From Neoroseomonas eburnea (GTDB lineage Bacteria; Pseudomonadota; Alphaproteobacteria; Acetobacterales; Acetobacteraceae), in assembly GCF_018129005.1 (NCBI RefSeq), contig NZ_JAAEDL010000024.1, positions 1-64,000 of the forward strand: a stretch of DNA of 64,000 nucleotides, written 5' to 3'. The notes beneath the pieces are model-generated. The model was not told the DNA's origin, ran no database searches, and was given only the letters and a program-made list of their open reading frames with translations. A program made the position numbers and the translations under genes. This document shows positions 8,453 through 16,366 of this stretch, in pieces (the first letter of the stretch is position 1; every line of letters begins with the position of its first letter).

Positions 8453-8541
8453 GGCAACACCTGTTGCCCGGCGCGCGCCTCCACAACACACCGGATAGTC
8501 GCATCTCTCGGCATGCTGCGCGCGGAGCGTGCGCTCCGCGC
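8453..8541. promoter_or_regulatory. Two palindromes upstream of the DUF6499/DUF2285 gene
   Basis: GGCAACACCTGTTGCC (8453-8468) is a 16-base palindrome with only the central pair unmatched. GCGCGGAGCG (8520-8529) and CGCTCCGCGC (8532-8541) are perfectly complementary around TG. Both lie in the 122-base gap between the two DUF2285-type genes; the second ends 17 bases before the start at 8559. They could be operators or transcript hairpins. Confidence 0.4.
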
Positions 8542-8558
8542 TGTGCCGGAGCCTTGCC

Positions 8559-9321
8559 ATGCCGTCGCGAGACTGGCGGTCGGCGGCCGCCTACGCAGAG
8601 CTGGAGAACGCCTCGGCGCGCGATCTCGCCTGGGAGTTCCTCCGACGCAACCCGCGCTATGTGCGCGACTGGGAAGAGCTCGACGACACGCGGCCCGACG
8701 ACGCGGCCGACGCCGTCGCCGAGCGCTGGGGGTTGCGATTTCCCGGCCGACCCGACGCTCGACGCGCCCGCGGCGGGTGTCGTCTGGATGCAGGCGCTCT
8801 GCACCGCCACCGTGGCGCTCTCGGCCTTGCCGCCGTCATTCTCGCCACGCTCTCCGGCTGCCCTGCCGCCTGTGAGCTCGCCGCGCCAAGCGAGTGACGG
8901 GCTGCACGGCGCGGTCGGCAACCCGCCGATCCCGGTCTGGGTCCCGCGCGGCGCGCCGCCGGACAGCCATCTCGGCGCCCTGATCCCCTTCGATGACGCC
9001 CTGCCGCAGCGCCTCGCCGCCGTACTGCGCCTCTGGCACGTACTCCAGGGCCGGGCGCAGCCTGACGTCGGCCTGACAGCGCTACAGCGCCGCCGCCTGG
9101 TCCTGGCGCTCCGCGCCCATGACGGGCACCGAGACGGCCACAGCTACCGCGATATCGCCATCGGGCTGTTCGGTGCCGCGCGCGTGCCCCGCGGCGCTGC
9201 CTGGAAAACTCATGACCTCCGCGCCCGCACCATGCGCCTCGTTGCCGATGCCATCGCGCTCCGCGACGGCGGCTATCGCGGCCTGCTGCGCGTCGGTCCG
9301 CGCGTGAAGCTCACGCATTGA
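8559..9321 (+). pseudogene. DUF6499 + DUF2285 regulator, apparently frameshifted
   Basis: The gene should encode one protein of about 253 residues. The N-terminus, from ATG 8559, carries the DUF6499-type pattern DWRSAAAYAELE...LAWEFLRRNP...RWGLRF. At about base 8742 the conserved continuation (FPADPTLDAPAAGVVW, then a DUF2285 domain GHSYRDIAIGLFG...WKTHDLRARTMRLV...GGYRGLL) moves to another frame. Removing one C from the CCC at 8742-8744 restores a single frame. In the unshifted frame the first part runs on with unrelated residues to a stop at 8897. Either an inactivating mutation, a sequencing error, or two separately used frames. Confidence 0.65.
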
Positions 9322-9446
9322 CGCGCCGGGGTACGCGGAGCCGACCAGCACCTTCGTACTCCCCCGGCGCTGCCGCCCTTCGCCAGCCTCCGATGCGACC
9401 GCCGCGCCCCATGCGCGGCATCCGACAGCATCACCGGAGGCTCCCG

Positions 9447-9731
9447 ATGCCCGACCCGAATGCCGGCCTGCCGCCACGCTACCTCCGCACGCCCGAGGCC
9501 GCGCGCTTCCTCGGCCTGTCCGGCCGCACCCTCGAGAAGCACCGCACCTACGGCACGGGGCCGCGCTACTCCAAGATCGGCGGGCGCGTCGTCTATGCCG
9601 TCACCGATCTCCAGGCCTGGGTGAACCGCGGCACCAAGGCCTCGACCAGCGACGACACGGGCGAAACCGTGCTGCCCGCCAAGCGGCATGTCGCGGTCTC
9701 GCCGGCCTACGCCGCGCGGCTGCGCGGCTGA
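9447..9731 (+). CDS. AlpA-like helix-turn-helix DNA-binding protein
   Basis: 94 residues from ATG 9447, preceded by GGAGG; the open frame extends upstream but without a better start. The region RYLRTPEAARFLGLSGRTLEKHRTYG, then YSKIGGRVVYAVTDLQAWV, is the classic MerR-like/AlpA excisionase-type winged helix (Phage AlpA / HTH_17). In related ICEs this gene always precedes repA, with which it is nearly contiguous here (4-base gap). Probably a transcriptional regulator or accessory factor of replication/excision. Confidence 0.85.
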   Translation: MPDPNAGLPPRYLRTPEAARFLGLSGRTLEKHRTYGTGPRYSKIGGRVVYAVTDLQAWVNRGTKASTSDDTGETVLPAKRHVAVSPAYAARLRG

Positions 9732-9735
9732 CGCC

Positions 9736-10794
9736 ATGGCGCCGCGCCGTCTCCAGCAGCCGGGGAGCGAACGGGCTCGGCTCGACCCGTTCGACGCGCT
9801 CGCCGGCGACGTGCCGCCGCGCGACCAGCGCGACCTCATGGAGCGGCCCTTCTTCTCGTTGGCCAAGGCCAAGCGCACGGCGCCGATCCTCTACGTCGCG
9901 GGTGACACGCAGGTGCAAGTCCACGGGCTGCCCGAGCACGGCATCGCGACCATCTGGGATGCCGACGTGCTGATCTGGGCGGCCTCGCATCTCGTCGAGG
10001 CGCTGGACCGCGGCCTGCCCACCTCGCGCTTCTTCCGGTTCACGCCCTACCAACTGCTTGGCGCCATCGGCCGCGGCCGCGCGCAGCGCGACTACCTGCT
10101 GCTCAAGGGCGCGCTGGCGCGCCTACAATCCACCGTCATCCGCACGACGATCCGCCACGGCGCGCACTGGCGCCGACAGCAGTTCAGCTGGATCAGCGAG
10201 TGGGAGGAGCTCACCACCTGGTCCGGCCGCGTCGAGGGCATGGAGTTCGTCCTGCCCGACTGGTTCTACCAGGGCGTGCTTGACCGGCGCCTCGTGCTGA
10301 GCGTCGACCCTGCCTATTTCCGGCTAACGGGCGGACTGGAGCGCTGGCTCTACCGCGTCGCGCGCAAGCATGCGGGGCGGCAGGCCGGCGGCTGGCGCTT
10401 CGAGCTCCGCCACCTCCACGCCAAGAGCGCGAGCCTCGCCCGCTTCTCCGACTTCGCGCTCGACATCCGGCGCCTCGTCGCACGGCAGCCGCTGCCGGGC
10501 TACGCGCTGGCGCTGCGGCAAGAGGCTGCCGGCGCGCCACTTCTCCACATCCGACCTGTGGATAACCTGTGGACAAGTGCTGCAGGTCACGGGACTTCAG
10601 GCGCATCCGATATCGGGACTTCGGGCGCACCAGGCACGGGACTTCGGGCGCAGGAATCGCCCGATCCGCCAGCCGGATCAATGCGTTGCGGCAGCCGTAA
10701 CTTCTCTAACCAAGAGTCTAACCTTCAAGAAGTGGTTGGGCCGGCGCGCGGCGGGGAACGCGACCGGGACGGGGAGCGGGGGGCGGCGCCATGA
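9736..10794 (+). CDS. repA: Replication initiator protein RepA
   Basis: 352 residues from ATG 9736. The body DQRDLMERPFFSLAKAKR...YVAGDTQVQVHGLPEHGIATIWDADVLIW matches the RPA-type plasmid initiator family (replication initiator protein A), with the winged-helix core to about residue 270. The C-terminal 80 residues are low complexity and include a repeated GTSGA motif, because the DNA there contains iteron-like repeats and DnaA boxes (10557-10652). Initiates plasmid-like replication of the circular element. No parA gene follows, although related ICEs often have one between repA and DUF2840. Confidence 0.88.
   Translation: MAPRRLQQPGSERARLDPFDALAGDVPPRDQRDLMERPFFSLAKAKRTAPILYVAGDTQVQVHGLPEHGIATIWDADVLIWAASHLVEALDRGLPTSRFFRFTPYQLLGAIGRGRAQRDYLLLKGALARLQSTVIRTTIRHGAHWRRQQFSWISEWEELTTWSGRVEGMEFVLPDWFYQGVLDRRLVLSVDPAYFRLTGGLERWLYRVARKHAGRQAGGWRFELRHLHAKSASLARFSDFALDIRRLVARQPLPGYALALRQEAAGAPLLHIRPVDNLWTSAAGHGTSGASDIGTSGAPGTGLRAQESPDPPAGSMRCGSRNFSNQESNLQEVVGPARGGERDRDGERGAAP
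10557..10652 (+). repeat. Iteron-like repeats and DnaA boxes inside repA, candidate oriV
   Basis: A perfect DnaA box, TGTGGATAA (10557-10565, the complement of TTATCCACA), is followed by a one-mismatch copy TGTGGACAA (10568-10576). Three near-identical 15-base direct repeats follow: 10591-10605 (GGGACTTCAGGCGCA), 10615-10629 and 10638-10652 (both GGGACTTCGGGCGCA). Spacing is 24 and 23 bases, about two helical turns, as for initiator-binding iterons. Both lie within the 3' end of repA. Origin function is inferred. Confidence 0.6.
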
Positions 10795-11255
10795 TGGCGC
10801 TGACCCGCGTCGAGTTGCTGTGGCTCGAGGGCCGCGTCGAGCGCTGGATCCGCTTCGGGCGGATCGCTGAGGAGACGATCCTCGACCGCCGCCGCCGCGT
10901 CGTCGCCTTCGCCGCGGGTGATGTCTTCGCCTTCGTGCGGTGGGCGTCGAACGGCTACGGCACCGTGGTCAGCCGCATCGACATCCTGCGCGCGGTCGAG
11001 CCCGGCGAGGCCTTCAGCATGATCGGCTTCGTGGAGCCGGGGGCGGAGATCCTGCTGCGCATCTCCGGCTGGCCAAAGGTCAACGAGGTGCTGCGCGCGA
11101 TCGACGCGGTCGAGCAGACCGGCGTCGCGCCGGAGGCGGCCTGCCCGGACCACTGGCGGCACGTGATGAACCGCCTCGCAGCCGGCGAACCGCCGCGCGC
11201 CTACACGCGCGAGCGCCACCGCGCCTGGCTGCTGCGGCGGAGGATCGACGCATGA
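10791..11255 (+). CDS. DUF2840 domain-containing protein
   Basis: 154 residues. The segment VELLWLEGRVERWIRFGR near the start, followed by the FAFVRWASNGYGTVVSRIDILRAV core, is the DUF2840 signature. The family is confined to alphaproteobacterial conjugative elements, of unknown role. Start ATG 10791 overlaps the repA end by 4 bases, and its stop overlaps the start of the TraF-type peptidase in an ATGA. No signal peptide or membrane segment. In related elements it always sits next to the S26 peptidase gene, suggesting a shared transfer-related function. Confidence 0.85.
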   Translation: MMALTRVELLWLEGRVERWIRFGRIAEETILDRRRRVVAFAAGDVFAFVRWASNGYGTVVSRIDILRAVEPGEAFSMIGFVEPGAEILLRISGWPKVNEVLRAIDAVEQTGVAPEAACPDHWRHVMNRLAAGEPPRAYTRERHRAWLLRRRIDA

Positions 11256-11782
11256 CGGCGCGGCGGAGACGGCGCGCGGCGCCGGTCGCGGTCATGCTCG
11301 CCGGGCTTGGGCTGATCGCCGTCCCGACGGTCGCCGGCTGGCAGCCGCGAATCATTTGGAACGCGTCGGCGAGCGTGCCGCTCGGCCTGTACGCCGCGAC
11401 GCCTGCTGGGGAGATCGCGCACGGCGACCTCGTGCTCGTCCGCCCGCCGGAGACGCTGGCGGCGTTCCTTACCGAGCGAGGCTATGTCGCGCGCAGCGTG
11501 CCGCTGCTGAAGCACGTCGCCGCCATGTCGCCGCAGGTGGTGTGCGCGGAGGGCAGCGCGATTACGGTAGACGGCGAGACCGTGGCGCACCGCCGCACGG
11601 CTGACCGCCTGGGTCGATCGCTGCCGACCTGGCACGGCTGCCACAGGTTGGAACCCGGCGAGGTATTCCTCCTCAACCCTGCTGAGCCGAACAGCCTCGA
11701 CGGCCGCTACTTCGGGCCTCTCCTACGCACGAGCATTGTCGCCCGGCTGCGTCCGGTCTGGATCACGGTGCGCGGACCATGA
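11252..11782 (+). CDS. traF: TraF-type S26 family signal peptidase
   Basis: 176 residues with one N-terminal membrane segment (VMLAGLGLIAVPTVAG). Catalytic Ser lies in ASVPLGLY near residue 47; the catalytic Lys is in SVPLLKHVAA near residue 88. VFLLNP-x-x-NSLDGRYFGPL near the end is the conserved S26 box E. TraF peptidases of IncP-like systems process and cyclise the TrbC pilin. Here it sits in the replication/transfer block about 20 kb from trbC, but within the same element. Coupled by overlap to both neighbours. Confidence 0.9.
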   Translation: MTARRRRRAAPVAVMLAGLGLIAVPTVAGWQPRIIWNASASVPLGLYAATPAGEIAHGDLVLVRPPETLAAFLTERGYVARSVPLLKHVAAMSPQVVCAEGSAITVDGETVAHRRTADRLGRSLPTWHGCHRLEPGEVFLLNPAEPNSLDGRYFGPLLRTSIVARLRPVWITVRGP

Positions 11783-12597
11783 GTACGACGCGCCCTTCCC
11801 ACGCGCGCCCATTGGCGACGCCCGGCGCTCTGGCAGGGCGCGCTGGACATCTCGGTTCCTCCCTCCCGTCCCGGTCGTGGCCCTGTATCGCCGCCGTGCT
11901 GCTGCTGGTCAGTCTGTCGCCGTCCAGGCTGGCGGCGCAGACGATCCATGCTGTCGAGATCGCGGCCGCCTCGCAGCGCTTCGGCATTCCGGAAGCCTGG
12001 ATCAGGGCAGTGATGCGCGCGGAGAGCGCCGGCGATCGGCACGCCGTGTCGCACCGCGGTGCCATGGGGCTGATGCAGGTGATGCCAGCGACCTGGGCAG
12101 GCCTGCGCGCCCAGCACGGCCTCGGCGCCGATCCCTTCATGCCGCAGGACAACATCCTGGCGGGCACTGCGTATCTGCGCGAGATGCTGGACCGGTTCGG
12201 ATCGGTGCCGCTGATGCTGGCGGCCTACAACGCCGGGCCGCGTCGCGTAGAGATGCACCTGGCGACGGGGCAGCCGCTCCCTGCGGAGACGCGCGCCTAT
12301 GTCGCAATCCTCGCGCCGCTGCTTACAGGTGACGCCGGGACCGTTGCGCCTGGCCAGCTTGCGGTGCGTGCTGTGCGCGGCGCTGACGGCATCTTCGTGC
12401 GGCCCGGCAGTGAGGATATGGAACCGCCGCGGTCAATCTTCGTGCCGGTTGCCGGTGCGACAATCGCAGCCGATACACCACCCGCGCAGCCGTTCGTCGG
12501 CCGATCCCGAGCAGCGGAGGCGCACGAGGCCGACGGTTCAGCGGGCCATCGCGGCTCCATCTTCGCCGTCCGTCGCAGCTCGGGTGGTGCACCGTGA
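11779..12597 (+). CDS. Lytic transglycosylase (SLT domain) of the transfer system
   Basis: 272 residues with an N-terminal hydrophobic export segment (PCIAAVLLLVSLSPSRLAAQ, residues about 35-54). The SLT domain follows, with the catalytic Glu in AVMRAESAGD near residue 79, GAMGLMQVMPATW, and AYNAGP. Opens peptidoglycan locally for assembly of the mating channel, a VirB1-like role. ATGA overlap with the TraF peptidase gene. The proline- and charge-rich C-terminal 100 residues are probably unstructured. Confidence 0.92.
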   Translation: MSTTRPSHARPLATPGALAGRAGHLGSSLPSRSWPCIAAVLLLVSLSPSRLAAQTIHAVEIAAASQRFGIPEAWIRAVMRAESAGDRHAVSHRGAMGLMQVMPATWAGLRAQHGLGADPFMPQDNILAGTAYLREMLDRFGSVPLMLAAYNAGPRRVEMHLATGQPLPAETRAYVAILAPLLTGDAGTVAPGQLAVRAVRGADGIFVRPGSEDMEPPRSIFVPVAGATIAADTPPAQPFVGRSRAAEAHEADGSAGHRGSIFAVRRSSGGAP

Positions 12598-12910
12598 GCG
12601 ATAGCGTTGGGACGCAGGGCATCGTACGGCCCTGGAGTCTCACCGATGTCGCACGTGCGCGCACGCTCGGGTGCTTCTGTCGTGCTGCTGGCTATCCCAG
12701 CGCCGACCACCAGCGTGATGGAGCGCGACGTCCCAGGAACCCCGACCGCAGATTGCAAGATAAAGGCCGCGATGTGCGCGCCGTCGGCCGGGGCGAAGCA
12801 GGCAGGCAGATCAACATACTCGCGCGAGGTGCGTCCTGCGCTCGCAGCCTGCGGAACGCGGCAACCCGCTGCACCAGCATCACTTCGCGCGAGGTGCGCG
12901 TGGCCAGCCC
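12598..12910. other. 313-base non-coding gap before the relaxase gene, candidate oriT region
   Basis: No convincing gene is visible. A short hairpin GCTGG-ctatc-CCAGC (12687-12701) is present, and a 14-base direct repeat TCGCGCGAGGTGCG occurs at 12820-12833 and 12885-12898. The first copy sits on the palindrome CTCGCGCGAG and is followed by TCCTGC, reminiscent of the IncP/VirD2 nick region (ATCCTG/C). Transfer origins usually lie next to relaxase genes, so this is the best oriT candidate in the window, but no nick site can be proven. Confidence 0.35.
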
Positions 12911-14638
12911 ATGACCCGCGACGATGATCTGCGCGTCCGGCCTGGCAGCATTCGCGATGTCAAGGCGCCGCGCCGGGCGCGCACCTTCATGGCCGAGGCG
13001 CTTGCGGCCACCGAGAAGGCTGGCGGCTTCCAGCGCGGCGGCAGCCGTCCCGCTTCCGGCCGCAGCACCTTCGGTCGCGGCCGGGTCGCCGCCATCCAGG
13101 CACGCGTCCGGTTGCGGCCAAACAGCCGCGTCGTCGCGATCAAGGCACGCGTGGTCCGCCACGGCACTCGGGGCGCCCCCATGTCGACGCACCTCGCCTA
13201 CCTGCGGCGCGACGGCGTCACTCGGGACGGCACGCCGGGACGCGTGTTCGACGCGACCGGCGACGCCGATCACCGGGCTTTCGCCGAACGCTGCGAGGGC
13301 GACCGCCACCACTTCCGCTTCATCGTCTCGCCGGAGGATGCGGCCGAACTCTCTGACCTCCGCGCCTACACGCGCGACCTGATGGCGACCGCCGAGCGTG
13401 ACCTCGGCACGCACCTCGACTGGGTCGCCGTCGATCACTGGAACACCGAGCATCCCCACATCCACGTCCTCGTCCGTGGCCGGGCCGACGATGGCGAGAA
13501 CCTGGTCATCTCGCGCGACTACATCAGCGACGGTCTGCGCGCCCGCGCGGCGGAACGCGCGACGCTGGAGCTGGGTCCACGGACCGAGCAGGATATCCGC
13601 CGAGCCATGGAGCGGGAGGCCGATGCCGAGCGCTGGACGGGCCTGGACCGCGACCTCGTGCAGCGCGCTGACGCTGGGATCGTCGACCTGCGACCGGCGG
13701 CGGGCGTCGCGGATCGCGACGACATGGCCCTCCGCATCGGGAGGCTTCGGACGCTGGAGCGGCTCGGCCTCGCTGAGCCAGTGGGTCCGGCGCGATGGCG
13801 CATCGCCGATGATCTCGAGCCCCGCCTGCGCGCGATCTCCGAGCGCGGCGACATCATCAAGCGCATGCATCGCGAGCTGACGGGCAGGGGCTGGGATCGC
13901 GGCGCGGAGCGTTACGTGCTCGACGGCGACCGCGGCGCCGTCGTCGGGCGCCTGGTCGCACGCGGCCTGGACGACGAATTGAAAGGCACGGCCTTCGCCA
14001 TCGTGGATGGCCTGGACGGTCGCGCACATCACCTGCGCTTCCGTGACCTCGACGCCACCAGCGACGCGGCGCCTGGCGCCGTCGTCGAACTGCGCCACTT
14101 CACCGACGCCAAGGGGCGGGAGCGCTCAGTGCTGGCGGTTCGCTCCGACCTGTCGATCGAGGCGCAGGTGACCGCACAGGGAGCGACTTGGCTCGATCAC
14201 CGCCTGCTCGACCGGGCGTCCAACGCCCTGAGCGGGGACGGCTTCGGCGGCGAGGTCCGCGCCGCCATGGCGGCACGGACCGACCATCTGATCTCGGAGG
14301 GTCTCGCGCGGCGGCAGGGTCAGCGCGTGGTCTTCGCGCGTGACCTGCTCGACACGCTGCGGGAGCGGGAGGTGCGGGGCGCCGCCGCGCGGATCACGGC
14401 CGAGACGGGAAAGGCATTGCGGCCGATGCAGCAGGGTGATCCCGTCGCCGGGGTGTTCACCCGGAGGCTCGACCTGGCCTCAGGGCGGTTCGCGATGCTC
14501 GATGACGGGCTCGGCTTCCAGCTTGTGCCCTGGAAGCCATCGATGGAGCGGGAGCGCGGGATCAGCCGGCGCCTGGCCGGCGGCGCTGACGACCTTGCAA
14601 ACCTTCATCAACGGCGTACCCGCAACCTGTCCATCTAG
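12911..14638 (+). CDS. VirD2-like relaxase with DUF3363 C-terminal domain
   Basis: 575 residues. After a basic, disordered N-terminus, the relaxase domain shows RAPMSTHLAYLRRDGV (around residues 88-105), HHFRFIVSPEDA, and the metal-binding three-His motif DHWNTEHPHIHVLV near residue 175. The remaining 370 residues fit DUF3363. It nicks oriT and pilots the strand through the coupling protein. In related ICEs traG follows at once; here 14 kb of cargo separates them. No IS remnant was seen at its 3' side. Confidence 0.92.
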   Translation: MTRDDDLRVRPGSIRDVKAPRRARTFMAEALAATEKAGGFQRGGSRPASGRSTFGRGRVAAIQARVRLRPNSRVVAIKARVVRHGTRGAPMSTHLAYLRRDGVTRDGTPGRVFDATGDADHRAFAERCEGDRHHFRFIVSPEDAAELSDLRAYTRDLMATAERDLGTHLDWVAVDHWNTEHPHIHVLVRGRADDGENLVISRDYISDGLRARAAERATLELGPRTEQDIRRAMEREADAERWTGLDRDLVQRADAGIVDLRPAAGVADRDDMALRIGRLRTLERLGLAEPVGPARWRIADDLEPRLRAISERGDIIKRMHRELTGRGWDRGAERYVLDGDRGAVVGRLVARGLDDELKGTAFAIVDGLDGRAHHLRFRDLDATSDAAPGAVVELRHFTDAKGRERSVLAVRSDLSIEAQVTAQGATWLDHRLLDRASNALSGDGFGGEVRAAMAARTDHLISEGLARRQGQRVVFARDLLDTLREREVRGAAARITAETGKALRPMQQGDPVAGVFTRRLDLASGRFAMLDDGLGFQLVPWKPSMERERGISRRLAGGADDLANLHQRRTRNLSI

Positions 14639-14727
14639 CGGCGTCGGATCTCCCCATCCGGCACTGCGGCAGCGCCGTCAAATCGGTGACGCTTGCTGGC
14701 ACGGTCGATCTTCCACCGCAGGCCCTC

Positions 14728-15348
14728 TCAACTTCTGCCTACAAGCATCCGCAGCTTCTCCAGCGCCACCCGTTCGCTTTCCTTGTAGTCCAGCGTGCCT
14801 GCGAACCGACCCTCGGCGTCCAGAAGGAAGACGCTCGCCGAATGATCCATCGTGTAGCTGCCGCCTTCCAACGGCACCCGAAGGTAGAAGACGCGGAAGG
14901 CCCGCGCTGCGGCGGCGATCTGGGCCTCGGTCCCGGTCAGCCCGATGATCCGGCGGTCGAACGCCGCCAGGTAGGTGGCCAGGGCCTCCGACGTATCGCG
15001 CTCGGAGTCCACGCTGACGAAGACCCACTGCACGCGGTCGGCGTCGGGGCCGAGCGCCTCGATGAAGCCTGTCATCTCGGTCAGCGTGGTCGGGCAGACA
15101 TCGGGGCAGTAGGTGAAGCCGAAGAAGATCGCCATCGGGCGGCCACGGAAGTCACGCTCGGTCACCGCGCGGCCGCGATGGTCGGTCAGCGCGAAGGGCC
15201 CTCCGATCCCGAGCGACTGCGGCCCCGTCGCAACCCGCGATGGCCCGAGCGGACCGTCGGAGACCAGCCAGCCGCCGGTGGTCGCCAGCAGCACGAAGCC
15301 CAGGATGCCGACGGCACCCCAGGCGACCCATCGGATGGTTCGCAGCAT
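14728..15348 (-). CDS. SCO1/SenC family copper/redox protein
   Basis: 206 residues from ATG 15348, which has GAGG 6 bases upstream; a TTG at 15360 overlapping the previous stop is the alternative. One N-terminal membrane anchor (WGAVGILGFVLLATTGGWL), then a thioredoxin fold with the Cu-binding FTYCPDVCPTTL (CxxxC) and the distal His in YTMDHSASVFLLD. SCO proteins deliver copper to cytochrome oxidase CuA or act as periplasmic thiol reductases. Last gene of a minus-strand metal operon, just after a PCu(A)C chaperone, its usual partner. Confidence 0.93.
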   Translation of the reverse strand: MLRTIRWVAWGAVGILGFVLLATTGGWLVSDGPLGPSRVATGPQSLGIGGPFALTDHRGRAVTERDFRGRPMAIFFGFTYCPDVCPTTLTEMTGFIEALGPDADRVQWVFVSVDSERDTSEALATYLAAFDRRIIGLTGTEAQIAAAARAFRVFYLRVPLEGGSYTMDHSASVFLLDAEGRFAGTLDYKESERVALEKLRMLVGRS

Positions 15349-15356
15349 CGCGCGCC

Positions 15357-15845
15357 TCAATGGCCCCGATGTTGCCCGACGCCGCGCGCGCCGGCGGCTT
15401 CGACCGCGAGTTCGACGGCGACACGCCCGGCGCGTTCGAAGACCAGCGTCACGGGCACGCGCGCACCCTGCGCGAAGCCGCCCTGCGGGGCGATCAGCAT
15501 GAGGTGCTGCCCGCCGGGCGCCAGCCGCACCTCCGCGCCTGGCGGCAGGGCGATGCCGTCCGTGATCGGGCGCATGCGCATGATGCCGTCGGTGACGGAC
15601 ATCTCGTGCATCTCGACGCGCGATGCGCGCGGCGTCTCCGCGGCGATCAGGCGATCCGGCGTCGCTGCGGTGTTGCGGATCACCATGTAGCCGGCCGCGG
15701 TCGGCGCGCGGTCGCTCACGGCACGGGTCCAGGGGTGTTCGATCAGCAGGTCACCGACACGGAACTCGTGCGCGGCGGCAGGGGTGGGCAGCGAGACGAC
15801 GGCGATGCCGGCCGCGAGGGCCGCGCGCAGGACGATGGGACGCAT
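15357..15845 (-). CDS. PCu(A)C family periplasmic copper chaperone (copy 1)
   Basis: 162 residues from ATG 15845. Signal peptide ending at PAAAHE. Copper-binding signature H(M)x10Mx21HxM-like: RVEMHEMSVTDGIMRMRPI followed by PGGQHLMLI. Binds Cu(I) and hands it to SCO/CuA sites; the scoI-like gene follows immediately (stop at 15357, ATG at 15348). A second, more divergent copy lies at 20474-20992. Confidence 0.92.
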   Translation of the reverse strand: MRPIVLRAALAAGIAVVSLPTPAAAHEFRVGDLLIEHPWTRAVSDRAPTAAGYMVIRNTAATPDRLIAAETPRASRVEMHEMSVTDGIMRMRPITDGIALPPGAEVRLAPGGQHLMLIAPQGGFAQGARVPVTLVFERAGRVAVELAVEAAGARGVGQHRGH

Positions 15846-15897
15846 GGGCGAAAACTCCGACAGGGATTGGAACAGCCCCGCACAAGCGGGAGCGGCT

Positions 15898-16290
15898 TCA
15901 GTCGAGGGTCGGATCGTCAGGCGGTGCGCGGGCTGGCGGTGGCGTGCGCGGCGAGACCGGCCGCGCCGCATCGACCGTCGCCGCGTGTGGCGAGGGCATC
16001 ACCGTCCAGGCGAAAGCGGCCGGGACACGCGCTGGTGCCGGCGGCACATCGGCGGTTTCGGGCAGACGACACAAGGGGCAATGCGCGCCGAGGGGATTTC
16101 GCGGCGCCTCGTCGGGCGCGCCTGGAGCCGGCAGTCCCGATGGCAGACAAAGGCTGGCGCGCAGCGCGGCGTCGAAGGTCGCCCGGTCAGTCGCGGCCAG
16201 GGCTGACAAGGGCGCCAGCAGCCGGGCCAACAGGCCAAGCAGCACCAGCACGGAGATCGGTGCGCGTAGCTCGGCCCAGGCGCGCCTCAT
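15898..16290 (-). CDS. DUF2946-like small envelope protein
   Basis: 130 residues with an N-terminal hydrophobic segment (ISVLVLLGLLARLLAPLSALA) acting as signal or anchor. It has a compact HCPLCRLP motif near residue 70 and a Pro-rich tail. The Cys pair and the position beside PCu(A)C and SCO match DUF2946 proteins, which commonly neighbour copper genes, role unknown. A metal-binding periplasmic function is plausible but unproven. It is 52 bases upstream of the PCu(A)C gene on the same strand. Confidence 0.65.
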   Translation of the reverse strand: MRRAWAELRAPISVLVLLGLLARLLAPLSALAATDRATFDAALRASLCLPSGLPAPGAPDEAPRNPLGAHCPLCRLPETADVPPAPARVPAAFAWTVMPSPHAATVDAARPVSPRTPPPARAPPDDPTLD

Positions 16291-16366
16291 GTGCTGCGCG
16301 GTCCCGGCATCTGGATCGCCGTGCCGACGAGCGCCATCGCCGAGGCCGCAGATGTCGCCGGCGGCC

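Noticed and set aside
12594-12914. GTG-started 106-codon frame between the transglycosylase and relaxase genes
   Set aside because: Arg/Ala-rich composition without any domain, competing frames of similar length, and repeats suggest non-coding DNA.
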